A DNA stretch of 40,656 nt from an uncultured Oscillospiraceae bacterium (GCA_949295465.1 CASFKY010000063.1:1-40656); one strand, 5' to 3'. Positions 8,389-17,051 are shown, counted from the first letter of the stretch. Numbers and translations are program-made. Notes: generated by a model from the sequence alone, not told the origin.

Positions 8389-8431
8389 AAAGGGGCAGCT
8401 GTTGTTGAAAGGCAGTAGCTGCCCCTTTATC
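8389..8431 (+). terminator. Hairpin between mglB and mglA (attenuator or processing stem)
   Basis: AAAGGGGCAGCT (8389-8400) pairs perfectly with AGCTGCCCCTTT (8417-8428) around a 16-base loop and is followed only by ATCT. This looks like a partial terminator or 3'-protecting stem. It would let the binding protein be made in excess over the ATPase and permease. Confidence 0.6.
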
Positions 8432-8450
8432 TGATGGGGAGGGCATGAAT

Positions 8451-9950
8451 ATGGGACAGGAAGTTCTGTTGCAGATGACGGATATTTCCAAAGAATTCCC
8501 CGGCGTGAAGGCGCTGAATCATGTCTCTTTGACTGTAAAACGAGGAACGGTACACGCCCTGATGGGCGAAAACGGCGCGGGCAAATCCACGCTGATGAAA
8601 TGCCTGTTCGGCATCTATTCCAAGGACTCCGGCCATATCTATCTGGACGGCAAGGAGGTTTCCTTCAAAAACAGCAAAGAGGCCATGGAAAACGGCGTTG
8701 CGATGGTACACCAGGAGCTGAACCAGGCCCTGAAGCGCAACGTCATGGACAACATCTGGCTGGGCCGCTACCCCACCAAGGGCGGCCTCATGGTGGATGA
8801 GAAAAAAATGTACCAGGACACCAAGGCGATTTTTGACGATTTGGAGATCAATGTGGACCCTCACCGAATCATGAGCACCATCCCGGTATCCCAGCGGCAG
8901 ATGGTGGAGATCGCCAAGGCAGTCTCCTTCAACTCCAAGATCCTGGTTTTTGACGAGCCCACCTCCTCCCTCACCGAGGAGGAAGTGGAGCACCTGTTCC
9001 GCATCATCAACATGCTGCGGGACCGGGGCGTGGGCATCATCTATATTTCCCACAAGATGGCCGAGATCCTGCGCATTTCGGACGAAATCACCGTCATGCG
9101 GGACGGCTGCTGGGTGGACACCAAGCCCGCCTCTGAGCTGGATATGCCCACCATTATCAAACTGATGGTGGGCCGTGAGCTGGGCCAGCAGTTCCCGCCC
9201 AAGACCAACAAGCCCGGTGAGACTTATCTGGAGGTGGAGAACCTTACCGCCCAGTACTCCCTGCTGCGGGATGTCTCTTTCCAGGCCCGGCGGGGCGAGA
9301 TCGTGGGCCTGGCCGGCCTGGACGGCAGCGGACGCACCGAGACGCTGGAAAACATCTTCGGCATCGCCACCCGCAAGTCCGGCACCATCAAGCTGGGAGG
9401 CAAGGTGGTCAAGAACCGCAACTCCCGCGAATCCATCAAGAACGGCTTTGCCCTCCTCACCGAGGAGCGGCGAGCTACCGGCATCTTCGGCATCCTGAAT
9501 ATCCGGGAGAATACCGTGATCTCCAGCCTGAAAAAGCATCTGAGGGCAGGGATCATGCTGGATGAGAAGTCCATGCGGAAGGACACCCAGTGGTCCATCG
9601 ACGCCATGCACACCAAAACCCCCAGCCAGGAAACCAAGATCCGCAGCCTCTCGGGCGGCAACCAGCAGAAGGTGATTTTGGGCCGCTGGTTGCTCACCGA
9701 CCCGGAAGTTCTCTTGCTGGATGAGCCCACCCGCGGCATCGATGTGGGCGCAAAATACGAAATTTATCAGCTTATCATCGATTTGGCAAACAAGGGTAAG
9801 ACCATTCTGATGGTCTCCTCCGAAATGCCGGAGCTGCTGGGCGTATGCGACCGAATTCTGGTCATGTCCGGCGGGCGGCTGGCCGGCGAGGTGGACGCAA
9901 AAACCACCACCCAGGAAGAGATCATGACGCTTGCCGCCAAGTATGTGTAA
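8451..9950 (+). CDS. mglA: Galactose/methyl-galactoside ABC transporter ATP-binding protein MglA
   Basis: The product is about 499 residues with two ABC domains, the usual form of sugar importers of the Mgl/Rbs/Xyl group. Domain 1 has Walker [10 protein letters not shown], a signature helix with the degenerate VSQRQMVE and Walker [12 protein letters not shown]. Domain 2 has the family's degenerate Walker A (GLDGSGRTE), signature LSGGNQQK and Walker [13 protein letters not shown]. It would sit on the inner membrane face and power MglC. GGAGG at 8438-8442 is 8 bases before ATG 8451 but only 2 bases before ATG 8445, so 8451 is the likelier start. It is 15 bases from mglC. Confidence 0.93.
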   Translation: MGQEVLLQMTDISKEFPGVKALNHVSLTVKRGTVHALMGENGAGKSTLMKCLFGIYSKDSGHIYLDGKEVSFKNSKEAMENGVAMVHQELNQALKRNVMDNIWLGRYPTKGGLMVDEKKMYQDTKAIFDDLEINVDPHRIMSTIPVSQRQMVEIAKAVSFNSKILVFDEPTSSLTEEEVEHLFRIINMLRDRGVGIIYISHKMAEILRISDEITVMRDGCWVDTKPASELDMPTIIKLMVGRELGQQFPPKTNKPGETYLEVENLTAQYSLLRDVSFQARRGEIVGLAGLDGSGRTETLENIFGIATRKSGTIKLGGKVVKNRNSRESIKNGFALLTEERRATGIFGILNIRENTVISSLKKHLRAGIMLDEKSMRKDTQWSIDAMHTKTPSQETKIRSLSGGNQQKVILGRWLLTDPEVLLLDEPTRGIDVGAKYEIYQLIIDLANKGKTILMVSSEMPELLGVCDRILVMSGGRLAGEVDAKTTTQEEIMTLAAKYV

Positions 9951-9965
9951 GGGGGGACGATCCAA

Positions 9966-11054
9966 ATGACCAATCCGATCAAAAACATGCAGCAGAAAAT
10001 GGCGGATTTCCAGGCCCTGGACGCCCGCGACAAAAAGCGGGCCATAGGCGAGGGACTCATCAACAACGCCATCTACATCCTGCTGGTCATCTTTGTAATT
10101 TACACCTATTCCCGCAACCCGATGTTCATCACCACCAGCTCCATTGTGAACATCATCAGCCTGGCGGCGGCCTCCATGCCCATTGCCCTGGGCATCGGCG
10201 GCTGTATCGTGCTGACCGGCACCGACCTGTCCGCCGGCCGCGTGGTGGGCCTGACCGCCGCCATCTCGGCGGCCATGCTCCAGGCTATGGACTGGGGCAA
10301 CCGAATTTTCCCCAACCTGCCTGAGATGCCCATCGGCGTGGTAATCCTCACCGTCATCATCGTGGGCGGCATTGTGGGCCTGGTCAACGGCTTCTTCGTG
10401 GCCAAGTTCAGCCTCCATCCCTTTATCGTGACCCTGGCCACCCAGCTTATCGTCTACGGCGCTATCCTGATGTTCTTCATGGCCAACGGCAACAACGGCC
10501 AGCCCCTCTCCGGCCTGTCGGAAAAGTTCAAGAACTTCGTCACCGGCACCTGGTTCAGCATCCCCACCTCCAGCGGCAAGTCGGTGGCGGTGCCCTGGTA
10601 TGTGCTGTACGCCATCATCATGATCATCGTGATGTGGTTCATCTGGAACAAGACCACCTTCGGCAAGAACATGTTCGCCGTGGGCTCCAACATGGAGGCC
10701 GCCAATGTGTCCGGCGTGAACGTGTTCAAGACCACCGTCATGGTGCACACCCTGGCCGGCTGCATGTACGGCATCACCGGCTTTATTGAGTCGGCCCGTA
10801 TCGCCTCCAACACCGCCAACACCGGCCTGAACTACGAGTGCGACGCCATTGCGGCCTGCGTCATCGGCGGCGTCTCCTTTGTGGGCGGCACCGGCAAGAT
10901 CAGCGGCATCGTCACCGGCGTGCTGCTGCTCCGCATCATTTTCGTGGCGTTGAACTTCCTGTCCATCAGCGGCAACATGCAGTACATCATCAAGGGCCTG
11001 ATCATCCTGATCGCCTGCTCCATCGACATGCGGAAGTATCTGGTGCGCAAGTAA
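9966..11054 (+). CDS. mglC: Galactose/methyl-galactoside ABC transporter permease MglC
   Basis: The 362-residue polytopic membrane protein is of the BPD_transp_2 type. After a soluble N-terminal tail of about 35 residues come many hydrophobic segments (AIYILLVIFVIYTY; VVILTVIIVGGIVGLVNG; YVLYAIIMIIVMWFIW). Family-conserved parts are GGCIVLTGTDLSAGRVVGL, HPFIVTLAT, FGKNMFAVGSN, and CVIGGVSFVGGTGKISG near the C-terminus. It forms the channel for MglBA. GGGGGG at 9951-9956 precedes the ATG. The stop TAA shares its last A with the ATG of the next gene, so the downstream InlB-repeat protein is translationally coupled. Confidence 0.93.
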   Translation: MTNPIKNMQQKMADFQALDARDKKRAIGEGLINNAIYILLVIFVIYTYSRNPMFITTSSIVNIISLAAASMPIALGIGGCIVLTGTDLSAGRVVGLTAAISAAMLQAMDWGNRIFPNLPEMPIGVVILTVIIVGGIVGLVNGFFVAKFSLHPFIVTLATQLIVYGAILMFFMANGNNGQPLSGLSEKFKNFVTGTWFSIPTSSGKSVAVPWYVLYAIIMIIVMWFIWNKTTFGKNMFAVGSNMEAANVSGVNVFKTTVMVHTLAGCMYGITGFIESARIASNTANTGLNYECDAIAACVIGGVSFVGGTGKISGIVTGVLLLRIIFVALNFLSISGNMQYIIKGLIILIACSIDMRKYLVRK

Positions 11055-11695
11055 TGAAGGAACCGTTGGAAAATCAGAATCCCAAATCCAGCCAGGAGGC
11101 ACAGGCGAACTCGCCTGTGCCTCGGGCCGGTCGCGGCCCCCTGCGCTTTGGCCGGGGGGTATACGGCAGCAAGGACGCGCCCATCCGGGTGCTGGACGCC
11201 TGCATCGCCCTGATGGTGCTGGTGGCAGTGGCGCTCACCGTCTGGAATGCGGTGCACGGCGGCTTTGTGGTGCATTTTGAGGACGGCGGGGCGGATACCC
11301 CCATAGAGGACCAGAGCATCCGATACGGCAAGCTCATCGAGGAGCCCGAGACCCCGCTGCGCCCCGGTTACACCCTCAAGTGCTGGAGTTCCACCAGCGA
11401 GGCGTCCATTCCCTGGCAGTTCGATACCCAGACCGTCACCGGGGATATGACCCTATACGCGGTGTGGGAACCGGCCTCCATCACCGTCAAGTTTGATCTG
11501 GACGGCGGCACCCTGAACGGCGAGAACCAGGCGGACCCCATCACGGTAGTGTATGGGCAGACGTACGGTGATTTGCCCCAGCCCGAAAAGGAGGGATTTT
11601 CCTTTGGCGGCTGGAGCTACAGCGGCCAGCTGATCACCTCCGAGACCCAGGTTACCATGACGGGCGAGCATGTGCTCACCGCCCTGTGGCAGTAA
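11054..11695 (+). CDS. Membrane-anchored InlB-repeat protein coupled to mglC
   Basis: The 213-residue product has a basic cytoplasmic N-terminus, one membrane span (about 44-67, VLDACIALMVLVAVALTVW), and an outside region with two InlB B-repeats (Listeria-Bacteroides repeat). Repeat 1 runs from VVHFEDGG to MTLYAVWE. Repeat 2 runs from VKFDLDGGT through FGGW to HVLTALWQ. It has no signal peptidase site and no LPXTG. Its start overlaps the mglC stop by one base and a strong terminator follows, so it belongs to the transport operon. Such repeats act as small beta-rich modules on surface proteins. A role as an accessory to sugar capture or to the sensor is only a guess from its position. Confidence 0.75.
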   Translation: MKEPLENQNPKSSQEAQANSPVPRAGRGPLRFGRGVYGSKDAPIRVLDACIALMVLVAVALTVWNAVHGGFVVHFEDGGADTPIEDQSIRYGKLIEEPETPLRPGYTLKCWSSTSEASIPWQFDTQTVTGDMTLYAVWEPASITVKFDLDGGTLNGENQADPITVVYGQTYGDLPQPEKEGFSFGGWSYSGQLITSETQVTMTGEHVLTALWQ

Positions 11696-11704
11696 AGAAA
11701 AAAC

Positions 11705-11746
11705 GAAAATCCCCCGCGCCCCTGAAAAAGGGCGCGGGGGATTTTC
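11705..11746. terminator. Strong bidirectional terminator between mgl and gal operons
   Basis: GAAAATCCCCCGCGCCC (11705-11721) pairs without mismatch with its complement (11730-11746) around an 8-base loop. The stem ends in T-runs on both strands, so it stops both the mgl operon and galM. Confidence 0.92.
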
Positions 11747-11758
11747 TATACCCAAAAC

Positions 11759-12778
11759 TCAGAAGAGTCCAAAGCGATAGATGGTGTGGGTGCAGAGCTT
11801 GCGGCCCGCCCGCAGGATGGGGGAGGGGAAGCCGTAGCAGGCAAAGGCATTGGGAAACAGCTGGGTCTCCAGGCAGACGGCAAAGCGCCGGTCCAGCAAA
11901 GCGCCTCCCTTGCCCGGGCGAGAGGTGAGGAAGTTGGCGGTATACAGCTGCAATCCCGGCAGGTCGGTGGTCAGATCCATCCGAATCCCGCTGACTTCGC
12001 TGCACAGGGTGGCCGCGTGCTGGCTGGAAAGCACAAAATTGTGGTCGTAGCCGTGTCCGTTTTTCAGCTGAGGGTGGTTGACCTCGATGTCCCGCCCGAT
12101 GGACTTGGGCCGGCGGAAATCAAAGGGGGTGGCCTCCACCGGCAGAAAGCGGCCGGTGGGCAGGCTGGCGGCGTCGTTTTCGGTGAACCGCTCCGCTTTC
12201 AGCTGAAGAATGTGGTTCAGGGCGGTGTCGCCCCCGTTCAGGTTGAAATAGCTGTGGTTTGTGAGATTGACCGGGGTGTCCCGGTCAGTTTCAGCCTCGT
12301 AGGTGATGGAGAGGGCGTTGTTTTCCGAGAGAGTGTAGGTTACCCGCACTTGCAGGTTGCCGGGATAGCCCTCCTCCCCGTCGGGAGAAAGGCGGGAAAA
12401 GGTGACCCCGCCGGAAAAGGTTTCAGCCTTCCAGATGTGCTTGTCAAACCCCCGCAGCCCCCCGTGCAGATGGTTGGGGCCGTCGTTGGCGGCCAGACGA
12501 TAGAGCCGGCCGTTCAGGGAAAAGCTGGCCCCTCCGATCCGATTGGCCACCCGGCCCACGGTGGCGCCCAGGTAGCCGTCAGAGTTTTCGTAGCTGGCCA
12601 GGTCGTCATAGCCCAGCACCACATCGGTGTAGCCTCCCAGGGCGTTGGGCATACAGAGAGACTGGAGGGTGGCGCCGTAATCCAGCAGGGTGGCGGTGGC
12701 GCCGTTTGCGTTCTTCAGGCGGTAGGCGGTCACGGGTTTCTGATCCTGGGTGGTCCCAAAAAGAAAATGGGTGAGCAT
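11759..12778 (-). CDS. galM: Aldose 1-epimerase (galactose mutarotase)
   Basis: The 339-residue product interconverts alpha- and beta-galactose, giving the alpha form used by galactokinase. Family marks are LLDYGATLQSL, the sugar-contact stretch GRVANRIGGASF, NHLHGGLRGFDKHIW, the catalytic His in VNLTNHSYFNLNG and the catalytic Glu in FAVCLETQLFPNAF. Length is normal for GalM. AGGAG lies about 7 bases before the ATG. It is the last gene of galK-galT-galM, 56 bases after galT, and ends at the shared terminator. Cytoplasmic; no signal peptide. Confidence 0.93.
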   Translation of the reverse strand: MLTHFLFGTTQDQKPVTAYRLKNANGATATLLDYGATLQSLCMPNALGGYTDVVLGYDDLASYENSDGYLGATVGRVANRIGGASFSLNGRLYRLAANDGPNHLHGGLRGFDKHIWKAETFSGGVTFSRLSPDGEEGYPGNLQVRVTYTLSENNALSITYEAETDRDTPVNLTNHSYFNLNGGDTALNHILQLKAERFTENDAASLPTGRFLPVEATPFDFRRPKSIGRDIEVNHPQLKNGHGYDHNFVLSSQHAATLCSEVSGIRMDLTTDLPGLQLYTANFLTSRPGKGGALLDRRFAVCLETQLFPNAFACYGFPSPILRAGRKLCTHTIYRFGLF

Positions 12779-12834
12779 GATACATCTCCTGAAAGTTTGC
12801 CGCGCGGCGGGTCAGGCCGCTGCACAATTTTGAA

Positions 12835-14331
12835 TTACTGCACGCTGCCGATAAACCGCAAAAAGGCCTCCTTGCCTGCCGGAGTGCGGGCGTAGACGCC
12901 GGCCTGCTCCAGCACCTTGGCAAAGACCAGGCCCACCTCCTGCCGGAGTACCTCCTCCACATTTTCGGCGGTGAGGCTGCGGCGGGCGGCAATCTCCAGG
13001 GCCCAATCGGCATGGGATGCGGTGAGGGGATCGGCTCGCAGATCTCCGCCCTCCACCAGGGCCTGTGCCACGGCGGCCAGCTCGGTCTTCAGACGGGCGG
13101 GCAGCACCGCCAGACCCATCACTTCGATCAGGCCGATGTTCTCCTTCTTGATGTGATGGAGCTCGGCGTGGGGATGATACAGGCCCAGAGGGTGCTCGGG
13201 AGTGGTGAGGTTGTTGCGCAGCACCAGATCCAGCTCATAGTCTTCGCCCCGGCGGCGGGCAATGGGGGTGATGGTGTTGTGGGGCACGCCGTCGGTCTGG
13301 GCAAAGATCACGGCGCTCTCGTCGGTATAGCCGCGCCAGGCGGCCAGAACCTTGTCTGCCAGGGCGATGATCCTCTGGGGGTCGGCGCACCGCAGGCGGA
13401 TTACCGAGAGGGGCCACTTCACGATGCCGGCCTGCACATCCTCAAAACCGGGGAAGGAGACCGGGGTTTCCACCGGGGCCTTGGCCATGGCAAACTCGTA
13501 CCGGCCGCCCTGGAAGTGGTCATGGGCCAGGATGGACCCTCCCACAATGGGCAGGTCCGCATTGGAGCCCAGGAAGTAGTGGGGGAACTGGGTGATGAAG
13601 TCCATCAATTTGCAGAAGCAGTCGTGATCGATCTTCATGGGGGTGTGGCGGCCGTTGAGCAGGATGCAGTGCTCGTTGTAGTACACATAGGGGGAGTACT
13701 GCAAAAACCAGGACTGTCCGTGGATGGTGAGGGGGATCAGCCGGAGATTCTGGCGGGCAGGATGGTCCAGCCGGCCCGCATAGCCCTCGTTTTCCCGGCA
13801 GAGCTGGCACTTGGGGTAGGCGGTGGCTGCCGCATTGCGGGCGGCGGCAATGGCCCGGGGATCTTTTTCCGGCTTGGAAAGGTTGATGGTGATGTCCAGC
13901 TGACCATACTCGGTGTCGGCCTTCCACTGGACATCCCGGGCAATCCGATCCCGGCGGATGTAGTTGATGTCTCCGCAGAAGCGGTAATACCAGTCGGTGG
14001 CCTGCCGGGGCGACTGGGCGTACAGCGCAAAGAAATGGCGGATCACCTGGCTGGGGGCAGGGGTGATGCGGCCCATCAGCGAGGTGTCGAACAGATCCCG
14101 GCCCAGGGGGGAATCGTCCTGCAAAACGCCCCGGGCCAAGGCGTCCCGGGTCAGTTCATCCAGCAGGGCAGGCAGGTCGATCTCCCCGATGGGTTCGTCG
14201 GGCTCCTCATAAAAATCGATCTTCAGGGCTTCCATCAGGCTGTTCCGGGCCCAGACCAGATCTTCCGGCGGCAGCAGCTCCTTGCGGCGGGCATACTCCA
14301 CCAGCTTGGCAACAGACAATGATGCGGACAA
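12835..14331 (-). CDS. galT: Galactose-1-phosphate uridylyltransferase, Firmicute type (TTG start)
   Basis: The product is about 498 residues and swaps UMP between UDP-glucose and galactose-1-phosphate. It belongs to the long Firmicute GalT family (GalT type 2), not the 350-residue E. coli type. Marks are FCGDINYIRRDRI, DITINLSKPEKDP, YPKCQLCREN (paired cysteines), YSPYVYYNEHCILL, and the histidine-rich stretch GGSILAHDHFQGGRYEF. The likely start is TTG at 14331: a perfect AAGGAGG (14346-14340) lies 8 bases upstream. The longer frame from GTG 14373 would place that site inside the gene and has no ribosome site of its own. It is 42 bases downstream of galK in the same operon. Confidence 0.92.
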   Translation of the reverse strand: MSASLSVAKLVEYARRKELLPPEDLVWARNSLMEALKIDFYEEPDEPIGEIDLPALLDELTRDALARGVLQDDSPLGRDLFDTSLMGRITPAPSQVIRHFFALYAQSPRQATDWYYRFCGDINYIRRDRIARDVQWKADTEYGQLDITINLSKPEKDPRAIAAARNAAATAYPKCQLCRENEGYAGRLDHPARQNLRLIPLTIHGQSWFLQYSPYVYYNEHCILLNGRHTPMKIDHDCFCKLMDFITQFPHYFLGSNADLPIVGGSILAHDHFQGGRYEFAMAKAPVETPVSFPGFEDVQAGIVKWPLSVIRLRCADPQRIIALADKVLAAWRGYTDESAVIFAQTDGVPHNTITPIARRRGEDYELDLVLRNNLTTPEHPLGLYHPHAELHHIKKENIGLIEVMGLAVLPARLKTELAAVAQALVEGGDLRADPLTASHADWALEIAARRSLTAENVEEVLRQEVGLVFAKVLEQAGVYARTPAGKEAFLRFIGSVQ

Positions 14332-14373
14332 TGCAAACGCCTCCTTACATGATTGGGGAAAAATCAGGCTCAC

Positions 14374-15660
14374 TCAGGCCAGTACTGCGCCGCCCACGGG
14401 CCGCACCCGCAGAACATGGCAGCAGCCCTTGCCCAGCACCGCCTCCATGCCGGCCTGGAACTCCTTCACCTGGTCCTGAGGCACATAGGCCTGCACCGTG
14501 CCCGCAAAGCCGCCGCCGTGCACCCGCACCGCGCCGTCCCCCTTCAAAAGGCGGCGGGCCAGGGCGATGGTGACGGGGATGGCCTGCTGGCTGGGGTTGG
14601 ACCAGCAGGTGAGGTTTTGCAGATGATCGGCGGAGGACTGGCCCGACTGGTTCACCAGCCGCAAGAAGCCGTAGAAATCGTCATTTTCCAGCATCTGGGC
14701 CTCTTTGGCCGCCAGCTGGTTGTCGGTAAAGAAGTGGATGGCCCGCAGCACGGCCCGGTCGCCCACCTGGGCCCGCAGCTCGGCCAGATGAGCCCAGAAG
14801 GCCTCCTCCGACACCTGCCGCAGCACCTCCTTGCCAAAAAAGCGGGCTACCGCCCCCATTTCCCGGGGAATGGCGGCGTATTCGTCGGTCAGGTCCGCGT
14901 GGTCGGCGCCCGAGTCGATGACGCAAAGGGCATACCGGGAGGAGGAGAGGGAGTACTCCAGCTTCTTCACCCGGGGCGTTTCGGGGTCCTCAAAATCGAT
15001 GGACACAATGCCGCCCACCGCGCTGGCCAGCTGGTCCATCAGGCCGCAGGGCTTGCCAAAGAACACATTTTCGGCATACTGGCCGATCTGGGCAATCTGA
15101 ACCATGTCCAGCTTGTCGGCGCAGTACAGGTGATTCAGGATCACCCCCACCATCACCTCATAGGCCGCCGAGGAGGAAAGCCCCGAGCCGCTCAGCACGG
15201 TGGAGTCCACACAGGCGTGGAAACCGTGAGGCTCATATCCCATCTCCCGCATGCGGGCGGCAATGCCCCGCACCAGAGCCTCTGAGCGGCCCTCTTCTTC
15301 CTTCTGGGGCGTCAGGCAGTGCAGGTCCACCTCCAGTGCCGGGTAACCCTCCGAGAGGATCCGCACCCGGTCGTCCCCGCTGGGGCCGGCGCAGGCCAGG
15401 GCGTCCAGGTCCACCGCGGCGGCCAGCACCCGGCCACGCTGGTGGTCGGTGTGGTTGCCCCCCATCTCGGTGCGGCCCGGGCCGGAGAACAGCCCCACCT
15501 CCTCCTGGGGGCCGAAGGCCGCCTGATAGGCGTCCAGCAGTTTCAGCAGCCGGGCCCGCTTGGGGCCCAGCAGGTTGGGTTCACAGCCGCAGACGGCACA
15601 AAGACGGGCGTCCAGCCCGCCCTCCTGGATCTGGCGGCGAAGTTCAGTCTGTTGCATCAT
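14374..15660 (-). CDS. galK: Galactokinase
   Basis: The 428-residue GHMP kinase phosphorylates alpha-galactose at C1 using ATP. The N-terminal substrate motif is GPGRTEMGGNHTDHQRG, the variant GGNHTDH form and not the classical GEHTDYN form. The ATP loop is LSGSGLSSSAAYEV and the C-terminal GHMP motif is VHGGGFAGTVQAYV. A catalytic Asp is expected in CGLMDQLASAVGG. Start ATG 15660 has AGGAG 7 bases upstream; a longer frame to 15813 covers the promoter and has no ribosome site. It leads the galK-galT-galM operon behind its own promoter with tandem repeats. Confidence 0.92.
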   Translation of the reverse strand: MMQQTELRRQIQEGGLDARLCAVCGCEPNLLGPKRARLLKLLDAYQAAFGPQEEVGLFSGPGRTEMGGNHTDHQRGRVLAAAVDLDALACAGPSGDDRVRILSEGYPALEVDLHCLTPQKEEEGRSEALVRGIAARMREMGYEPHGFHACVDSTVLSGSGLSSSAAYEVMVGVILNHLYCADKLDMVQIAQIGQYAENVFFGKPCGLMDQLASAVGGIVSIDFEDPETPRVKKLEYSLSSSRYALCVIDSGADHADLTDEYAAIPREMGAVARFFGKEVLRQVSEEAFWAHLAELRAQVGDRAVLRAIHFFTDNQLAAKEAQMLENDDFYGFLRLVNQSGQSSADHLQNLTCWSNPSQQAIPVTIALARRLLKGDGAVRVHGGGFAGTVQAYVPQDQVKEFQAGMEAVLGKGCCHVLRVRPVGGAVLA

Positions 15661-15735
15661 GGCGCATCTCCTGTATAGCTCAGAGTGATGGGTGAATCCT
15701 AAAAAGGGCAGGGCAATGCCCTTTACATTATCTTT

Positions 15736-15764
15736 AGTATACAATGATTTTACTAAAAATACAA
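15736..15764 (-). promoter_or_regulatory. Promoter of galK-galT-galM
   Basis: On the minus strand TTGTAT (15764-15759) and TATACT (15741-15736) are 17 bases apart, within an AT-rich island unlike the GC-rich surroundings. Both elements are embedded in a tandem repeat described separately, so a bound regulator would cover the polymerase site. Confidence 0.65.
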
Positions 15765-15778
15765 TTATTTTACTGAAA
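15739..15778 (-). repeat. Two 20-bp tandem repeats over the galK promoter (candidate regulator site)
   Basis: Units 15739-15758 and 15759-15778 match at 18 of 20 bases; on the plus strand the core is ATACAATKATTTTACT. Exactly 20 bases separate them, about two helical turns, as for AraC/YesN-type direct-repeat sites. An inverted pair TTTAGTA (15733-15739) and TACTAAA (15751-15757) overlaps the promoter-proximal unit and is an alternative site for the LacI-type repressor. Confidence 0.6.
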
Positions 15779-15892
15779 AACATGCACAAGGTTTTTAGGC
15801 AGTTTTTGAACAAAAAGACGAAGGTTTTTCCAAAAGTGCCCCCTGTCGCCCGGGGCGGCTGATTGGTCGGTTGGCGGGGGCTTTGCCGGGCG

Positions 15893-15934
15893 GCAAAAGA
15901 AAAGGCGCCGCCGGGCCGCTATGGCCGGGGCGCC
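15893..15934 (-). terminator. Terminator of the lacI-family gene
   Basis: Reading the minus strand, GGCGCC (15934-15929) pairs with GGCGCC (15909-15904), with further GC pairs inside (CCGGCC with GGCCCGG). TTTTCTTTTGCC follows. It separates lacI from the galK operon. Confidence 0.75.
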
Positions 15935-15953
15935 AGACAAAAAGTCAGGAATA

Positions 15954-16985
15954 TTACAGGGGAGGGGGGCAGACGCTCTCCCGCTGGATCAGCGAGGGAG
16001 GTACCACCACTTTTAGGGGGAGAGCCTCTGCCTCCAGGGAGACACGGCGGGTCAAAAGGTCCACTGCCAGATGGCTCATCTCCTCCACATGGGTGCTGAT
16101 GCTGGTGAGGGGCGGGTCGGTGAGGGTGCTGAGCACCGTGTCGTTGAAGCTGATGATGGAGAGATCCCGGGGCACTGAGATGCCGGCGGCCCGGGCCGCG
16201 CTCACCGCGCCGATGGCCGCCTCCTCGTTGGCGGCAATGAGGGCGGTGGGCATGGGGGCGCCGCTCTCCAGCCGGCTGCTCACCACCGCCCGGGCCTCGG
16301 GGGCGGACATGGGAGCGTCAAACAAAAAGGCCGGCTCAAACAGTCCTTTTTCCTCCATGTACTGGATAAAATACTGGCGGCGCACCTCCGGGGCAGGCCG
16401 CTTTTTCTGGTCCAGCTTGGCGGTGGGGCCCAGAAAGCCGATCCGGGTGTGTCCCAGCGCCAGCAGGGAATCCAGCGCCTGCTCGATGCCCACCCGGTAA
16501 TTCAGCACCACCGAATCAAACCGGGCCTCGTCCGGGGCGGAATCCAAAAAAACCAGTTTGGGGCAGATCCGGCAAAGGGCGCGAATCTGTGCCTCCGAGA
16601 AAATGCCGATGGCCAGAATCCCCTCAAAGCTGCCCGCCAGATCGGCCCGGTAATCGCCGCCCTGCTCCAGCAGATGCAGGGTGCGGATGCGCTTGTCCCG
16701 GCAGTACTGTTCAGCGTAGTTGCGCAGGTAAAGGTAATAGGGGTCGGCCAGCTGCTCCACCGGGCTGAGCATCTCGGCAATGGCATAGCAGCCTGCCGAG
16801 GCCCGGGCGCGGCCCCGGCCGCGGGCAGGCTTGGGGGTGGTCTTGTAGTGCAGCTTGCCGGCGGCCTCCAGGATGGCGGCCCGGGTGGAGTCGGTGACGC
16901 TCATGGTGGGGTCGTCGTTCAGGACACGGGAGATGGTGGTGATGGAATAGCCGGTGTATTCAGCCAGTTCCCGAAGGGTAGCCAT
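15954..16985 (-). CDS. LacI/GalR-family transcriptional regulator
   Basis: The 343-residue product has the N-terminal LacI helix-turn-helix and hinge (MATLRELAEYTGYS, TTISRVLNDD, ILEAAGKLHY). A short basic linker (PARGRGRARA) follows, then a type-1 sugar-binding sensor domain (VVLNYRVGIEQALDSLLALG; GHTRIGFLGP; ALIAANEEAAIGAVSAA; DLSIISFNDT). AAGGAGG lies 9 bases before the ATG. Next to galK-galT-galM on the same strand, it most likely represses gal genes in the absence of galactose or a metabolite. Its own promoter contains a perfect inverted repeat, suggesting autoregulation. The name galR is plausible but the effector cannot be read. Confidence 0.88.
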   Translation of the reverse strand: MATLRELAEYTGYSITTISRVLNDDPTMSVTDSTRAAILEAAGKLHYKTTPKPARGRGRARASAGCYAIAEMLSPVEQLADPYYLYLRNYAEQYCRDKRIRTLHLLEQGGDYRADLAGSFEGILAIGIFSEAQIRALCRICPKLVFLDSAPDEARFDSVVLNYRVGIEQALDSLLALGHTRIGFLGPTAKLDQKKRPAPEVRRQYFIQYMEEKGLFEPAFLFDAPMSAPEARAVVSSRLESGAPMPTALIAANEEAAIGAVSAARAAGISVPRDLSIISFNDTVLSTLTDPPLTSISTHVEEMSHLAVDLLTRRVSLEAEALPLKVVVPPSLIQRESVCPPPL

Positions 16986-17051
16986 GGAACTTAGCCTCCT
17001 TGTTCAAAGGTTCCCTGAAAATGTCGCAAAACAGGGAGTAAATAATATATC

